Origin: an uncultured Poribacteria bacterium
GTDB lineage: Bacteria; Poribacteria; WGA-4E; WGA-3G
Reading direction: 5' to 3'
DNA length: 64,000 nt
NCBI GenBank assembly: GCA_958296135.1
Contig: CATQHZ010000001.1
Coordinates: 4,774,001 to 4,838,000 of the forward strand
Position 1 is the stretch's first letter. The number at the start of each line of letters is the position of its first letter. Position numbers and translations under genes: made by a program. Positions 9,001-17,095 of this stretch are shown piece by piece. The notes under the pieces are model-generated. The model had not been told where the DNA came from and made no database searches. It saw only the letters and a list, made by a program, of their open reading frames with translations.

Positions 9001-9486
9001 AGCCCCTGTCGTCGTCGCCCCATAAATGCACGGAATGTCGTTTCCTTTCTCCCCATTAAAGCGTTGGGCAGCCAGCATCTCCGCGATGCACTGCCCGAAT
9101 CCTTCCGTCAGATTGTCCCTTTTCGCCTCAACGAGGATGATGGCGGGGGCCTTCAAAGAAAGCTGGTCTGGTGACAGACTGACGAGGAAATCGCACACGC
9201 CAACGAGTCCTTTTTCATCGTCAACGTTAAAGTCAATTCCTGAAAAGAGGCTGATGCGATAGTCAAAGTGCACACAGAGTTCAACGAGCACATCAACGAC
9301 AATGAGTTCGGACTTCGCCTTCTCTGTGCCGATAGCCACGGCGAGGGGCACATTTCGCTTCAGCCCTTCCGTGAGATGGGCACTCGGTGCCACCGGTTCA
9401 ATGTCTGAAAAGATACCGCGCGACAGAACAGTTTCCAATTGAAACGTCTCCCGCACCGAGTCAAACGTAAAGTGGCTATAGGGCAT
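9001..9486 (-). pseudogene. N-terminal fragment of PD-(D/E)XK-like gene, split by tnpB element
   Basis: From the ATG at 9486 (AGGAGG 8 bases upstream) the frame encodes MPYSHFTFDSV and about 160 residues closely similar to the intact protein at 14066-14671, including the nuclease-like core (VCDF, then VEAKRD). It diverges at the GATTTG segment and runs into element sequence to a stop at 8968. The missing C-terminus is at 7410-7532. The N-terminal 160 residues, including the presumed active site, could still be made. Confidence 0.85.
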
Positions 9487-9553
9487 GCGAAAAACCTCCT
9501 CTATTATCATTTAGCATAACATGTCTTTCGGCGAATTGCAAGCCATCTCGCAT

Positions 9554-10501
9554 CTACAGATGGAATTCTACCACGTCGCCATCATAAACCACATCGTTGC
9601 GGCTGACAGGTTGCCCGGCGTGCCACTGCGGGCCCCAGATGCGCGCGAATCGGAACTCGGCGAAATCTTTGTGTAAGCCGGTAGCGGCATCTAACACCGT
9701 CGCGCCAACAGGGAGAACAATCGGAGCGTCGCGTTCTATCGGTTTGCCGGGTGCTTTCGGATAGATGCGCACGATGTCTAGCGCGCCGTATAACCTTTTT
9801 AACAGCCGGTCTTTGCCGTCGCCGGTTACGGCAGAAATGGGGTAAAGCTGCACGGATTCTCCATAAAACTCAGCGAGAATCTCCAAGCGTGCCTCTGCAT
9901 CCGCCGCGTCTAATTGGTTCGCAACGACGAAGGGTGTCCCATCGCCGAGCCCCGCCTCGTCAAGCACGGCAAACACCATCTCCAAGTCATCTAACAGTTC
10001 ATCGCTGGCGAGGCTGATGACGATAAGCACCAGATCGGCGTTTCGGGCAAGCGTCAGCACCGTCGGCGAAACGAAATCTGGCACGAGGGAAGGCGTATCG
10101 ATAAGTTGGAATTGGATGTTTTCATAAGGGAGCATCCCGACGAGCGGCGCGGTTGTCGTGTAGGGTGTAGGTGAAACGTCAGGCTTCGCTTTGGTAAAGG
10201 CGGCGAGCAGCCGCGATTTGCCGACGTTCGGTGGCCCGAGCAGCACAATTTGCCCAGCACCCTGCTTCGGGATGTGTTCGCTGTATCCCTTCCGCGTGCC
10301 TTTTTTGCCACCGGCCGCCGACGCGCCCTTTTTGAGTCTGGCGATGCGCCGCCGCAGGTCGGACACAACTTTCTCTGAACCTTTGTGCTTAGGAATGATG
10401 CGCAGCATTTCCTCTAACAGCACCAGTCGTTCCGCATCGGTTTTCGCCGCTTCGTGTTCATGTTTGAGTTTATAGTACGTGGGTGGCAGGTTTGCTGGCA
10501 T
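9554..10501 (-). CDS. Obg/DRG-type GTPase with TGS domain
   Basis: A 315-residue GTPase. The ATG at 10501 is chosen because GGAGGG lies upstream; a TTG at 10516 would add five residues. A basic N-terminal helical part (residues 1-85) precedes the G domain: G1 LLGPPNVGKS, G2 TTTAP, G3 DTPS, and G4 NQLD in place of NKxD. A C-terminal TGS-like domain ends YDGDVVEFHL. DRG/Obg-family GTPases with TGS domains act on ribosomes or RNA. It lacks the glycine-rich Obg fold, so it is closer to DRG/YchF-like proteins than to ObgE. The NQLD variant is unusual but fits guanine recognition. Confidence 0.88.
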   Translation of the reverse strand: MPANLPPTYYKLKHEHEAAKTDAERLVLLEEMLRIIPKHKGSEKVVSDLRRRIARLKKGASAAGGKKGTRKGYSEHIPKQGAGQIVLLGPPNVGKSRLLAAFTKAKPDVSPTPYTTTAPLVGMLPYENIQFQLIDTPSLVPDFVSPTVLTLARNADLVLIVISLASDELLDDLEMVFAVLDEAGLGDGTPFVVANQLDAADAEARLEILAEFYGESVQLYPISAVTGDGKDRLLKRLYGALDIVRIYPKAPGKPIERDAPIVLPVGATVLDAATGLHKDFAEFRFARIWGPQWHAGQPVSRNDVVYDGDVVEFHL

Positions 10502-10521
10502 GGTAGCCCTCCGCAATTCCG

Positions 10522-11058
10522 TTAGAGTTTTTGTTGTTTGAGAGTCTCCAATTCCCGAATCAGCCCATCAATCTGCTTTTGCTGTGCCGCGATTCTCGCG
10601 TCTCGCGCGCGGGCTTCGCGATGCTGCGCTTCAACTTGCTTTTGCTGCGCTTCGATTTTTGCGTTTTGCGAGCGTTCGCCTCGCCGCTGTAAGGTAGCGA
10701 TAATCTGCGGAAGCCCGACAACCACAGCAATGAACGTGAGCAACAAGAGGAAATTCCGGTCTTTCCGTTTATTCGTTTCGTCGACTTGGAGCATCACTTT
10801 CCCCGTTTCTTGGGAGGTGTGTTCCTTGCTTCGCGCCTCGGACGCGGCGATTTCCGTGCGCAGCCGTTCATGCTCCGTGCGCAGCAGTTCCATCTCCGCG
10901 CGCAGCAGTTTTTCCATTGCAGCGTTCTCCGCGCGCATCCGGTCTTCGGATTCCTTAACAATCGCACGGATTTTTTCCAAATCGTCAACATCCAGCGCAC
11001 CGAACGTTGACGTGCTTATGAGCCAGAGCCCGATGACAAAAATCAGTCCGAATTTCAT
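10522..11058 (-). CDS. Signal-peptide coiled-coil membrane protein (paralogue A)
   Basis: A 178-residue protein: N-terminal signal sequence (KFGLIFVIGLWLIS), coiled coil about 20-95, one membrane segment about 103-122 (LLLLTFIAVVVGLP), then a second coiled coil to the end. The segment after the signal (GALDVDDLEKIRAIVKESED) is nearly identical to that of the next gene, so the two are tandem paralogues. No catalytic motif is seen. An AGGAGG-type site precedes the ATG. The C-terminal half has Q/A/R heptads (EAQQKQVEAQHRE). A membrane-organising or sensing role is possible but not shown. Confidence 0.75.
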   Translation of the reverse strand: MKFGLIFVIGLWLISTSTFGALDVDDLEKIRAIVKESEDRMRAENAAMEKLLRAEMELLRTEHERLRTEIAASEARSKEHTSQETGKVMLQVDETNKRKDRNFLLLLTFIAVVVGLPQIIATLQRRGERSQNAKIEAQQKQVEAQHREARARDARIAAQQKQIDGLIRELETLKQQKL

Positions 11059-11124
11059 GTGTGCCTCCTTTCGCAGAGCAACGCGAGAACCCGCGGCTAC
11101 CCGCCAGCGCGCGGCGCGCTAGCC

Positions 11125-11526
11125 CTATCGGAAAAGCCCCTGCTGTTTGAGCAGCTCCAACTCGCGGTTCATGCCTTCAAGCTGCTGTTGCAGTGCCTCA
11201 ATCACCCGTTGTTGCTCCTGAAGCTGCTGTTGTTGCTGGTGGAGCTGCGCGTCCCGATCTCGCTCTTTGCGCAACTGGAACGCAACGAGCGTCAGCGGAA
11301 TACCGGTAACTACAGCAACAAACCCAAATAGAGCCACTAGCAGCGTGAAGTTCCGGTCCAACTGCTTATTCATCCGAGCCTCGGACGCAGCGTTCTCCGC
11401 GCGCAACCGGTCTTCGGATTCCTTAACAATCGCACGGATTTTCTCCAAATCGTCGACATCTAGCGCACCGAATGCCAACGGCCCTCCGAACCATATTGAC
11501 ATCAAAAAAAACAACCCAAATTTCAT
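11125..11526 (-). CDS. Signal-peptide coiled-coil membrane protein (paralogue B)
   Basis: A 133-residue shorter paralogue of the downstream gene. It has the same signal sequence type, the same LDVDDLEKIRAIVKESED block, a shortened first coiled coil, a membrane segment at about 58-80 (LLVALFGFVAVVTGIPLTL) and a C-terminal Q-rich coiled coil (QQQQLQEQQRVIEALQQQ). AGGAGG lies upstream of the ATG. The two genes are 66 bases apart with a GC-rich repeat between them, and probably arose by tandem duplication. The function is not recognised. Confidence 0.75.
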   Translation of the reverse strand: MKFGLFFLMSIWFGGPLAFGALDVDDLEKIRAIVKESEDRLRAENAASEARMNKQLDRNFTLLVALFGFVAVVTGIPLTLVAFQLRKERDRDAQLHQQQQQLQEQQRVIEALQQQLEGMNRELELLKQQGLFR

Positions 11527-11653
11527 GTGTGCCTCCTTTGGAGCGGTGATGATGCCGCTTGCTCAAACTTTACATTAGTTTAACATATATTCCCGCGCGT
11601 TGCAAGTTATTTTTGCTGTCTGAAACCTCAGGTTGCAATCTGTTTCAAAATCC

Positions 11654-11683
11654 TTTACAATAGAAATGTTTATACACTATAGG
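11654..11683 (+). promoter_or_regulatory. Candidate promoter of the M28 peptidase gene
   Basis: TTTACA (11654-11659), an 18-base spacer, then TATAGG (11678-11683), with the ATG at 11703. The spacing is good and the -10 box is imperfect. Confidence 0.4.
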
Positions 11684-11702
11684 ATACACCCAACTGGAAC
11701 GT

Positions 11703-13364
11703 ATGCAAATCATCTACGCAATTCTGGGATTCATTTTTATAGCCGCTAGCACGGTGTGGGGTGCGCGAGGAGATGAACTGCTCTCTCTCGTGCAGTCGGC
11801 GGCACTGGAGGCGCATGTCCTCGCATTGCAGGAAAACGTGCGGCTTTTTCCCCATCCACTCGCCTACCGGACGCGCAGCGCACACCATCGTGAGGCAACC
11901 GAAAATGTTGTCCGATACATCAAAAGCCAATTTCGGCGCGCACCAAGGTTAGTGATAAGTGAACAGGTTGTCGGAGGTATCCGGAATGTCGTCGCGGTTC
12001 TGCCGGCAGCGCGCTTACAAAGCGCACCTACGGTAAAAAAAGGAGAACCTACGAACCATCAAGACCGGGAGAGCACCCCTACAGGGAAGCGGGTTTTTCT
12101 TATTTGCGCGCATTATGATACGCAGGCAGACCGGGAACCGGGCTGGAACCCTCTCGCATCTCGCGCACCAGGAGCGAATAAGAATGGCACCGGTATCGCC
12201 GCGCTGTTGGAAATTGCTGATCTGCTGAGTCAATACGAATATGAACACGAGATTCGGTTTATTGCGTTGGGAGGTGAGGAGCTCGGATTTATGGGGAGTC
12301 GGAATTATGTGCGAGCCCGCTTGGAAAGCGAACCCGCGACATCTGAAGACATCACCGCTGTGTTCAACCTTGATATGCTCGGGTTTAACTGGAAACGCGA
12401 CCTGGTGGAAGTAGTCACAAACAAGGACTCGGCGTGGATAAGCCGAGCACTAACGATTGCGAATACGTGGTTTGACATCGAGCTCAAAATTCGCCGAACG
12501 CAAGATGAATTCGTCGATATCTCCTCACATCGCTCATTCTGGGACGCAGGTTACAATGCCGTGACGCTCATCGAGAGCTCCACGCCGTGGCGCGATTCGC
12601 AGCACTACGACGCAAACCCCTTCTATCATACCGCCCGGGATACCGCTGATAAGGTGAACTTCGGGCTGGTGAGAAAAGTGACGCAACTGGTGCTGGTGAC
12701 AGTGGATAGCCTCCTGACTGATATGTTTCAGCCGACGCGGCGGAACCCGAAAATTACGGTTGAGATAGCGCGCGGACAAAGCGCGTTTACCGGGGATGCA
12801 GAAGATGCGCGCGGACAAAGCGCGCCTACCGGGGCTATCGTTACGCAGAGTCCCGTGCAGATTCACGGCACGTTTGAATCCGATTTCCCGATTGACATCG
12901 TTGTGCATCCAAGCCAGGTGACAGCAGAGATAGACAGAGAAGCGCGCACCTATGCCGCAACGATACCCCTGGCACCCGGTGAAAATGTGCTTCGGATAAC
13001 GGCGCGGCATCCGCTCGGGGCGACATCGGTGGCGCAGACTGTCTTTTTCGAGCAGCCGTTCGCGTGGGAGGAAGTCGTGGTATTCCCGAATCCTGCGCGC
13101 AACCAGGGGCTTACCGAATTCCGAGTGCAAGCGAATCTCGCTATGAGTACGATGGACGTTGCCGTCTACGACGCGCACGGCAATCTGATTAAACGGATTG
13201 AGGGCGTCGCCGACCGGCTCGACCGGCGTGTCTGGCGGACATGGTGGAATCAGCAAACATCGTACGGATTGGCGGTGTCGGCGGGGGTGTATATTTGTCA
13301 TATATCGGTTGTTGCGAACGGGGAACGGTATAGGTATGTGGAGAAACTCGCGATTTTGCGGTGA
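11703..13364 (+). CDS. Secreted M28-like metallopeptidase with FlgD-like C-terminus
   Basis: A 553-residue protein with a signal peptide (residues 1-20). The M28 fold spans about 60-345, with the metal motif CAHYDT (H137), catalytic GGEELG (E202/E203), NLDMLG (D224) and a late FYHTARDT histidine. The family's bridging metal Asp (GADDN in relatives) is replaced here: GANKN, N159 and K160. The enzyme may therefore bind one metal or be inactive. Residues about 360-460 are Ig-like. The last 90 residues (VFPNPARN to AILR) resemble FlgD-Ig/type IX sorting-like domains. Two repeat-derived inserts give ARGQSAFTG and ARGQSAPTG in tandem, and another lies near residues 112-128. Aminopeptidase activity is the family norm. 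Confidence 0.82.
   Translation: MQIIYAILGFIFIAASTVWGARGDELLSLVQSAALEAHVLALQENVRLFPHPLAYRTRSAHHREATENVVRYIKSQFRRAPRLVISEQVVGGIRNVVAVLPAARLQSAPTVKKGEPTNHQDRESTPTGKRVFLICAHYDTQADREPGWNPLASRAPGANKNGTGIAALLEIADLLSQYEYEHEIRFIALGGEELGFMGSRNYVRARLESEPATSEDITAVFNLDMLGFNWKRDLVEVVTNKDSAWISRALTIANTWFDIELKIRRTQDEFVDISSHRSFWDAGYNAVTLIESSTPWRDSQHYDANPFYHTARDTADKVNFGLVRKVTQLVLVTVDSLLTDMFQPTRRNPKITVEIARGQSAFTGDAEDARGQSAPTGAIVTQSPVQIHGTFESDFPIDIVVHPSQVTAEIDREARTYAATIPLAPGENVLRITARHPLGATSVAQTVFFEQPFAWEEVVVFPNPARNQGLTEFRVQANLAMSTMDVAVYDAHGNLIKRIEGVADRLDRRVWRTWWNQQTSYGLAVSAGVYICHISVVANGERYRYVEKLAILR
12768..12833 (+). repeat. Two interspersed repeat units inside the M28 coding region
   Basis: Two units 39 bases apart read GCGCGGACAAAGCGCG followed by TTTACCGGGG or CCTACCGGGG. 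They are in frame (13 residues per period). Similar hairpin sequence, ending GCGCCTACC, occurs in the RNase P RNA gene. Confidence 0.7.
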
Positions 13365-13870
13365 GCCGCTCCTTCCCGTAGCGCGCGGGCCGTCACGGCC
13401 ACGCCTGCAGAGCGCGAGGGAAAACCCGGCGAACACCAATCGCCGAGGGGAACCCTCGCGAGCGTGGACCGAAACAAAAACGCCACCTTCCACCGAAACA
13501 AAAACGGCCCCTTGAACCGTAGCGCGAGGGCCTGTCCCTCGCGATCGTGGGTCGAAGCGAAAACGCCACTACTACCGGCCCTAGCATGGCGCGGCACAGG
13601 ACCGCGCCCTACGGTTCAAGGGGGCCCTTCCCCTCGCGAGCCCACGACCGACACAAAAAACGCCAATACCAACCCCGCGCGCCCCCCTTGATAGACCCAC
13701 GCATGCGAGGCACAGGCCCTCGCCCTACGGACTAAGGACCACCGTCCCGCGCAATCCCCTCGATAGACCCTAGCATGGCGAGGCACAGGCCCTCGCCCTA
13801 CGGACTAAGGGAGCCCTCCCCTCGCGATCCCCCAACCGAAACGAAAACGCCACTTCCACCGTTTTGCGCT
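13365..13870. repeat. REP-like mosaic repeat array
   Basis: Gene-free. It contains at least six palindromic units in both orientations: plus-type CCGTAGCGCGAGGG with a matching CCCTCGCG arm, and reverse-type AGCATGGCG with a CGCCCTACGG arm. Short spacers such as GAAACAAAAACG separate them. No start codon with a ribosome site or conserved protein is seen. Confidence 0.8.
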
Positions 13871-13929
13871 GCTTCGCAAAAGCAAACTACTGGCCCACGT
13901 AAACTCCCGCATCAGACGCGTTTAACAAT

Positions 13930-13958
13930 TTGCAATTGCCCCCAAAACATGGCATAAT
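13930..13958 (+). promoter_or_regulatory. Candidate promoter of the intact PD-(D/E)XK-like gene
   Basis: TTGCAA (13930-13935), 17 bases, CATAAT (13953-13958). A GGTTGAAAACC hairpin ending CGCCTACCGG lies between it and the start codon. Confidence 0.4.
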
Positions 13959-14065
13959 TAAAGAAGACAGCATCCCATTTTTCTATAGGACGCAGAACCG
14001 AGACGAACAACGTAACGGACGCGGTTGAAAACCGCGCCTACCGGAGGGAATAAGGTGATTTCATC

Positions 14066-14671
14066 ATGGCATATAGCAATTGGACCTTAGATGCAGTGCA
14101 GGAAAAGTTTCAATTGGAAGAGATTGATGCCCAGGGCATCTTTGCAGACATTGAACCGGTGGCACCGAGTGCCCATCTGACCGCGGCCTTGGAACGTAAA
14201 GCGGCGTTAGCCATCGCTATCAGCACAGAGAAGGCAAAATCCGAACTCATTGTCGCCGATGTACTCGTGGAACTCCGCGAGCATTTTGAGAGACGCATCA
14301 GTTTTTTCTCCGGGATTGAGTTCAACGTGGATGCCGAAAACGACCTGAACGGCGTATGTGATTTTGTCGTCAGTCTCTCGCCGCGGCAATTTTCTTTGAA
14401 GGCACCTGTCATCGTCCTTGTTGAGGCGAAAAGGGATAACCTGACAGAGGGGCTCGGGCAGTGTGTCGCGGAAATGGTCGCAGCCCAACGTTTTAACGCG
14501 GCAGCCGGGAATGACATTCCGGGTGTCTATGGGGCTACCACATCAGGCACAGAATGGCTATTCCTCAAGTTAGAGGGGCAGAAACTCTGCATTGACATGA
14601 CCGCGTATCACATCGAGCGGTGCGACAGGGTCCTCGGTATCCTTGCAAGTATGGTGGCACAAAAGGCATGA
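14066..14671 (+). CDS. PD-(D/E)XK nuclease-fold-like protein of unknown role
   Basis: A 201-residue soluble protein. No family name is recalled with certainty, but the layout fits the PD-(D/E)XK superfamily: E60 on a helix (KSELIV), D99 in GVCDFVVSL, E120-A-K122 in VLVEAKRDN and Q132 on the next helix (GLGQCVAEM). The C-terminal 45 residues (EWLFLKLEGQKLCI and onward) probably complete the sheet. It is the intact paralogue of the copy split at 7410-9486, and both lie among mobile and repeat sequences. AAGGTGAT lies upstream of the ATG. Nuclease activity is inference from motif spacing. It could also be an uncharacterised restriction-like or host-side repeat-linked protein. Confidence 0.7.
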   Translation: MAYSNWTLDAVQEKFQLEEIDAQGIFADIEPVAPSAHLTAALERKAALAIAISTEKAKSELIVADVLVELREHFERRISFFSGIEFNVDAENDLNGVCDFVVSLSPRQFSLKAPVIVLVEAKRDNLTEGLGQCVAEMVAAQRFNAAAGNDIPGVYGATTSGTEWLFLKLEGQKLCIDMTAYHIERCDRVLGILASMVAQKA

Positions 14672-14714
14672 GTGGGCAGAAAAAGAAGAGTGAAGCGATA
14701 GCGCGCGGTTTTCC

Positions 14715-14744
14715 TTGACATCGCTCCGCTGGATAGGGTATCAT
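14715..14744 (+). promoter_or_regulatory. Promoter of the small WNxRR-motif membrane protein
   Basis: TTGACA (14715-14720), 18 bases, TATCAT (14739-14744), followed by AAAAATGTTGACA. The paralogue at 59832 has almost the same block (ATAAAATGTTGACA). Confidence 0.55.
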
Positions 14745-14811
14745 AAAAATGTTGACAAAAGATAACGGACAAACGGTGCCAGCTCGGCACACTCACACTC
14801 GGAGGAATTTA

Positions 14812-15309
14812 ATGGCAGACACACACAAACCCGCACCAGAACAGCCACCCCCCGCAACGCGTTCAACCGTCTTTACCGTCAAAGACGCAGAAAGAGCCGT
14901 CTACAACTTTCTCGCTCTCACCGTGGTCTACATTCTCGCGGTTTTCGCCTACGAGATTGACACCGCCTGGCACGGTTTCCTCGCGGTAGGGTGGATACTC
15001 TTTATACATTCACCGCAGTTTCTCGCAACTGCAACAATTCTCATCATTTCCCGAGAAGGAGGGGATATCATGTTATTCCGACGTTGGACAGAAGCCCGGC
15101 GACAGCACGCCGCAGCCGTCGCCAAAGCCAAAGACGAAGGCCGGAGCCAAGGCCTCAACCAAGGGCGCGACGAAGGCTTCAACCAAGGCCGCAACGAAGG
15201 GCGCGACGAAGGCCGCAACGAGATGCAGCAGCAGTGGACCGCGTGGAACACACGCCGCCTCGCCGCTGCAGCGAAGGGCGAACCTTTCAACGAACCACCG
15301 CCGCAATAA
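14812..15309 (+). CDS. Two-TM protein with GRxEG repeats and WNxRR C-terminal motif
   Basis: A 165-residue protein from the ATG at 14812, which has GGAGG 6 bases upstream; an upstream ATG at 14749 lacks one. It has two membrane segments at about residues 30-50 and 60-82, then MLFRRWTEAR, a hydrophilic stretch rich in QGRDEG-type units, and the C-terminus WTAWNTRRLAAAAKGEPF followed by NEPPPQ. The last 20 residues define a motif shared with at least seven other genes in this window (59832, 23670, 26009, 26874 and three at 32394-33339). The family is not recognised. The membrane part plus charged tail suggests a cytoplasm-facing binding tail. Confidence 0.7.
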   Translation: MADTHKPAPEQPPPATRSTVFTVKDAERAVYNFLALTVVYILAVFAYEIDTAWHGFLAVGWILFIHSPQFLATATILIISREGGDIMLFRRWTEARRQHAAAVAKAKDEGRSQGLNQGRDEGFNQGRNEGRDEGRNEMQQQWTAWNTRRLAAAAKGEPFNEPPPQ

Positions 15310-15313
15310 ACGG

Positions 15314-15353
15314 CAAAAAAAGCGTGGGCCATTTCCATAAATGGCCCACGCTT
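15314..15353 (-). terminator. Strong hairpin with minus-strand T run
   Basis: A perfect 15-bp stem (AAGCGTGGGCCATTT and its complement) with a 4-base loop. On the minus strand it is followed by seven T. An identical hairpin recurs at 15927-15966. Confidence 0.7.
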
Positions 15354-15399
15354 CTCGCGTCCAAAAAAACGCCAATACCAACCGAAACGCAAGAAACAG

Positions 15400-15925
15400 C
15401 ACCTTAAACCGGCCGCGCGAACCCCCCTGATTGACCCTAGCATGGCGCGGCACAGGACCGCGCCCTACGGACTAAGGGGGCCCTTTCCCTCGCGAAGCCC
15501 CGAACGAAACGAAAACGCAAAAACGCTACTTTTACCGTAGCGCGAGGGCCCGGCGATCACTAATCGCCGAGGGTTCCCCTCGCGATCGTGGGTCGAGCCG
15601 AAGAACCTCCCCTCCTACCGTAGCGCGAGGGCCCGGCGAGCGCGAATCGCCGAGGGAAACCCTCGCAATCGTAGGAGACGAAAACGGCCCTTCCACCGGC
15701 CCTCGCGAACCCCTTCGATTGACCCACACATGGCGCAGCACAGGACCGCGCCCTACGGTTCAAGGGGGGGCCTGTCACTCGCGAACCCCCTTGATAGACC
15801 CACGCATGGCGCAGCACAGCACCGCGCCCTACAGACTAAGGACCACCGGCCCGCGCAATCCCCTCAATAGACCCAGGCATGGCGCAGCACAAGACCGCGC
15901 CCTACGGTTCAAGGGGGCCCTCCCC
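15400..15925. repeat. REP-like mosaic repeat array
   Basis: Gene-free. It holds at least seven palindromes. Reverse-type units read AGCATGGCGCGGCACAGGA with a CCGCGCC arm, and the compensated variant GGCGCAGCACAGGACC is also seen. Plus-type units have the CGGCGATC/ATCGCCG inner module. Units are spaced 60-90 bases with short A-rich linkers. Confidence 0.8.
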
Positions 15926-15926
15926 T

Positions 15927-15966
15927 AAAAAAAAGCGTGGGCCATTTCCATAAATGGCCCACGCTT
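15927..15966 (-). terminator. Rho-independent terminator after the aspartyl protease gene
   Basis: The same 15-bp stem as at 15314-15353, followed on the minus strand by eight T, and lying 16 bases after the stop of the clan AA protease gene. It is a well-formed terminator. Confidence 0.85.
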
Positions 15967-15981
15967 CTCGCGCCCAAACCG

Positions 15982-16350
15982 CTAAGGTTCGGTGGAAACT
16001 CGTTCCAACTCAACGGTGCCAGTGACGAAATTAACCTGAAGCCGATAGGCACGCAACAGACGCGTCCCAAGCAGAATGTGACTATCTGCAACGAACGTCG
16101 TCCTTGCCCGAATGACTTGGCCGTCAAAAGGGAATTCAACTAAATAGACATCTTCCTCAATAGTTTGGCCCCCAGCTAACGCAAAAGTGACGGGCCCCAT
16201 ATAATTGACGACGTTCAAAGACGCGCGCAAGGTTTCTGGTAATTCCAAATCGCCGTTGAAACCGGTATCAATGGTAGCCACCCATTCGCGCCCTGCAACC
16301 CACAGGCGAATCGTCGGCACACCCGCTGCCGTGACTTTCCCCTGAATCAC
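15982..16350 (-). CDS. Clan AA (retropepsin-like) aspartic protease
   Basis: A 122-residue single-domain protein with the retropepsin-type active site TIDTGFNGDLELP (Asp about residue 28) and the hydrophobic-hydrophobic-Gly segment ILLGTRLL near residue 93. Proteins of this size act as dimers, each giving one Asp. There is no signal peptide, so it is cytoplasmic. Its ATG overlaps the stop of the upstream small gene by 4 bases (ATGA), so the two are translationally coupled. A terminator follows. The target is unknown. It is a different subfamily from the duplicated proteases at 29499-30351 (DTGATRLSLP). Confidence 0.85.
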   Translation of the reverse strand: MIQGKVTAAGVPTIRLWVAGREWVATIDTGFNGDLELPETLRASLNVVNYMGPVTFALAGGQTIEEDVYLVEFPFDGQVIRARTTFVADSHILLGTRLLRAYRLQVNFVTGTVELERVSTEP

Positions 16351-16598
16351 CGACGGCCCCCTTTCAAAAAATAGGTTGCATGCCCAACGCGTTCAAAGAA
16401 AATGGGAGACTTCAAGCCTTCCGCTGCCCGTTGCTCAACGACATCTTCCATTGACTCACCGAACCAGATTCGGCCGCTTTTCGGATCGATGCCCGCTGTC
16501 TGCCCATGCCGCTCCGAGAGGTCATGCGCTTCTTGATACGCCTCCCAAACCTGCCGGCACTTGACTGAATCAGCCGGATCCCATCTTGGATCTCTCAT
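16347..16598 (-). CDS. Small protein coupled to aspartic protease (DUF5678-like)
   Basis: An 83-residue protein from the ATG at 16598, chosen because AGGAGG lies 8 bases upstream; the longer frame has no site. The C-terminal half (GRIWFGESMEDVVEQ, then SPIFFERVGH) has the strand-helix-strand pattern of DUF5678-type small proteins, which often sit next to retropepsin-like proteases. That family link is from memory of the pattern and is tentative. It overlaps the protease gene by 4 bases. A possible promoter is TTGACA at 16665-16660 with TATTTT at 16641-16636. Confidence 0.65.
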   Translation of the reverse strand: MRDPRWDPADSVKCRQVWEAYQEAHDLSERHGQTAGIDPKSGRIWFGESMEDVVEQRAAEGLKSPIFFERVGHATYFLKGGRR

Positions 16599-16674
16599 CC
16601 TGAAATCCTCCTTGATACTAGACAACTTATACAATAAAATACCATCCCTCGCAAGCAAATGTCAACAAAAAACG

Positions 16675-17095
16675 CCAATACCACGAATAGGCCCCTTGAA
16701 CCGTAGCGCGAGGGCCTGTCCCTCGCGAATCCCCGACCGACACAAAAAACGCCACCTTCCACCCAAACAAAAACGGCCCTTAAACCGTAGCGCGAGGGCC
16801 GTCACGCCGAAACTTTGTCATCTCTGCAGTCCCGCTGCAGAGATGTCCACTGTCCCTCGCGATCCCTCGATCCAAGCGAAAACGCCAATTAAACCGCAGC
16901 GCGAACCCCTTCGATTGACCTAGCATGGCGCAGCACAGGACCGCGCCCTACGGACTAAGGAAGCCCTCCCCTCGCGATCCCTCGATCCAAGCGAAAACGC
17001 CAATTAAACCGCAGCGCGAACCCCCCTTGATAGACCCACGCATGGCGCAGCACAGGACCGCGCCCTACGGTTCAAGGGGGCCCTTTCCTTTCCCT
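16675..17095. repeat. REP-like mosaic repeat array abutting the RAYT gene
   Basis: It contains plus-type units, one with the long inner module (GTCATCTCTGCAG, then CTGCAGAGATGTCC), and reverse-type units AGCATGGCGCAGCACAGGA. The last reverse unit (about 17035-17085) runs into the 3' end of the transposase gene, whose final codons (KGPLEP) are repeat sequence. Confidence 0.8.

Larger units (their letters stand above)
7533..9003 (-). mobile_element. tnpB-only insertion element (IS200/IS605-like)
   Basis: About 1.47 kb separates two halves of one reading frame: the N-terminal part ends after ATTTG near 9003 and the C-terminal part resumes at EWLF near 7532. By comparison with the intact paralogue, only about one codon of host gene is altered at the joint, so the ends can be placed within a few bases. 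The element carries a single gene, tnpB, with its own promoter and a structured leader. No TnpA (HUH tyrosine or serine) is present, so movement would need a transposase in trans. Confidence 0.8.

Noticed and set aside
12534-13493. 319-residue minus-strand open frame
   Set aside because: Antisense to the M28 peptidase and the repeat array, with no conserved motif.
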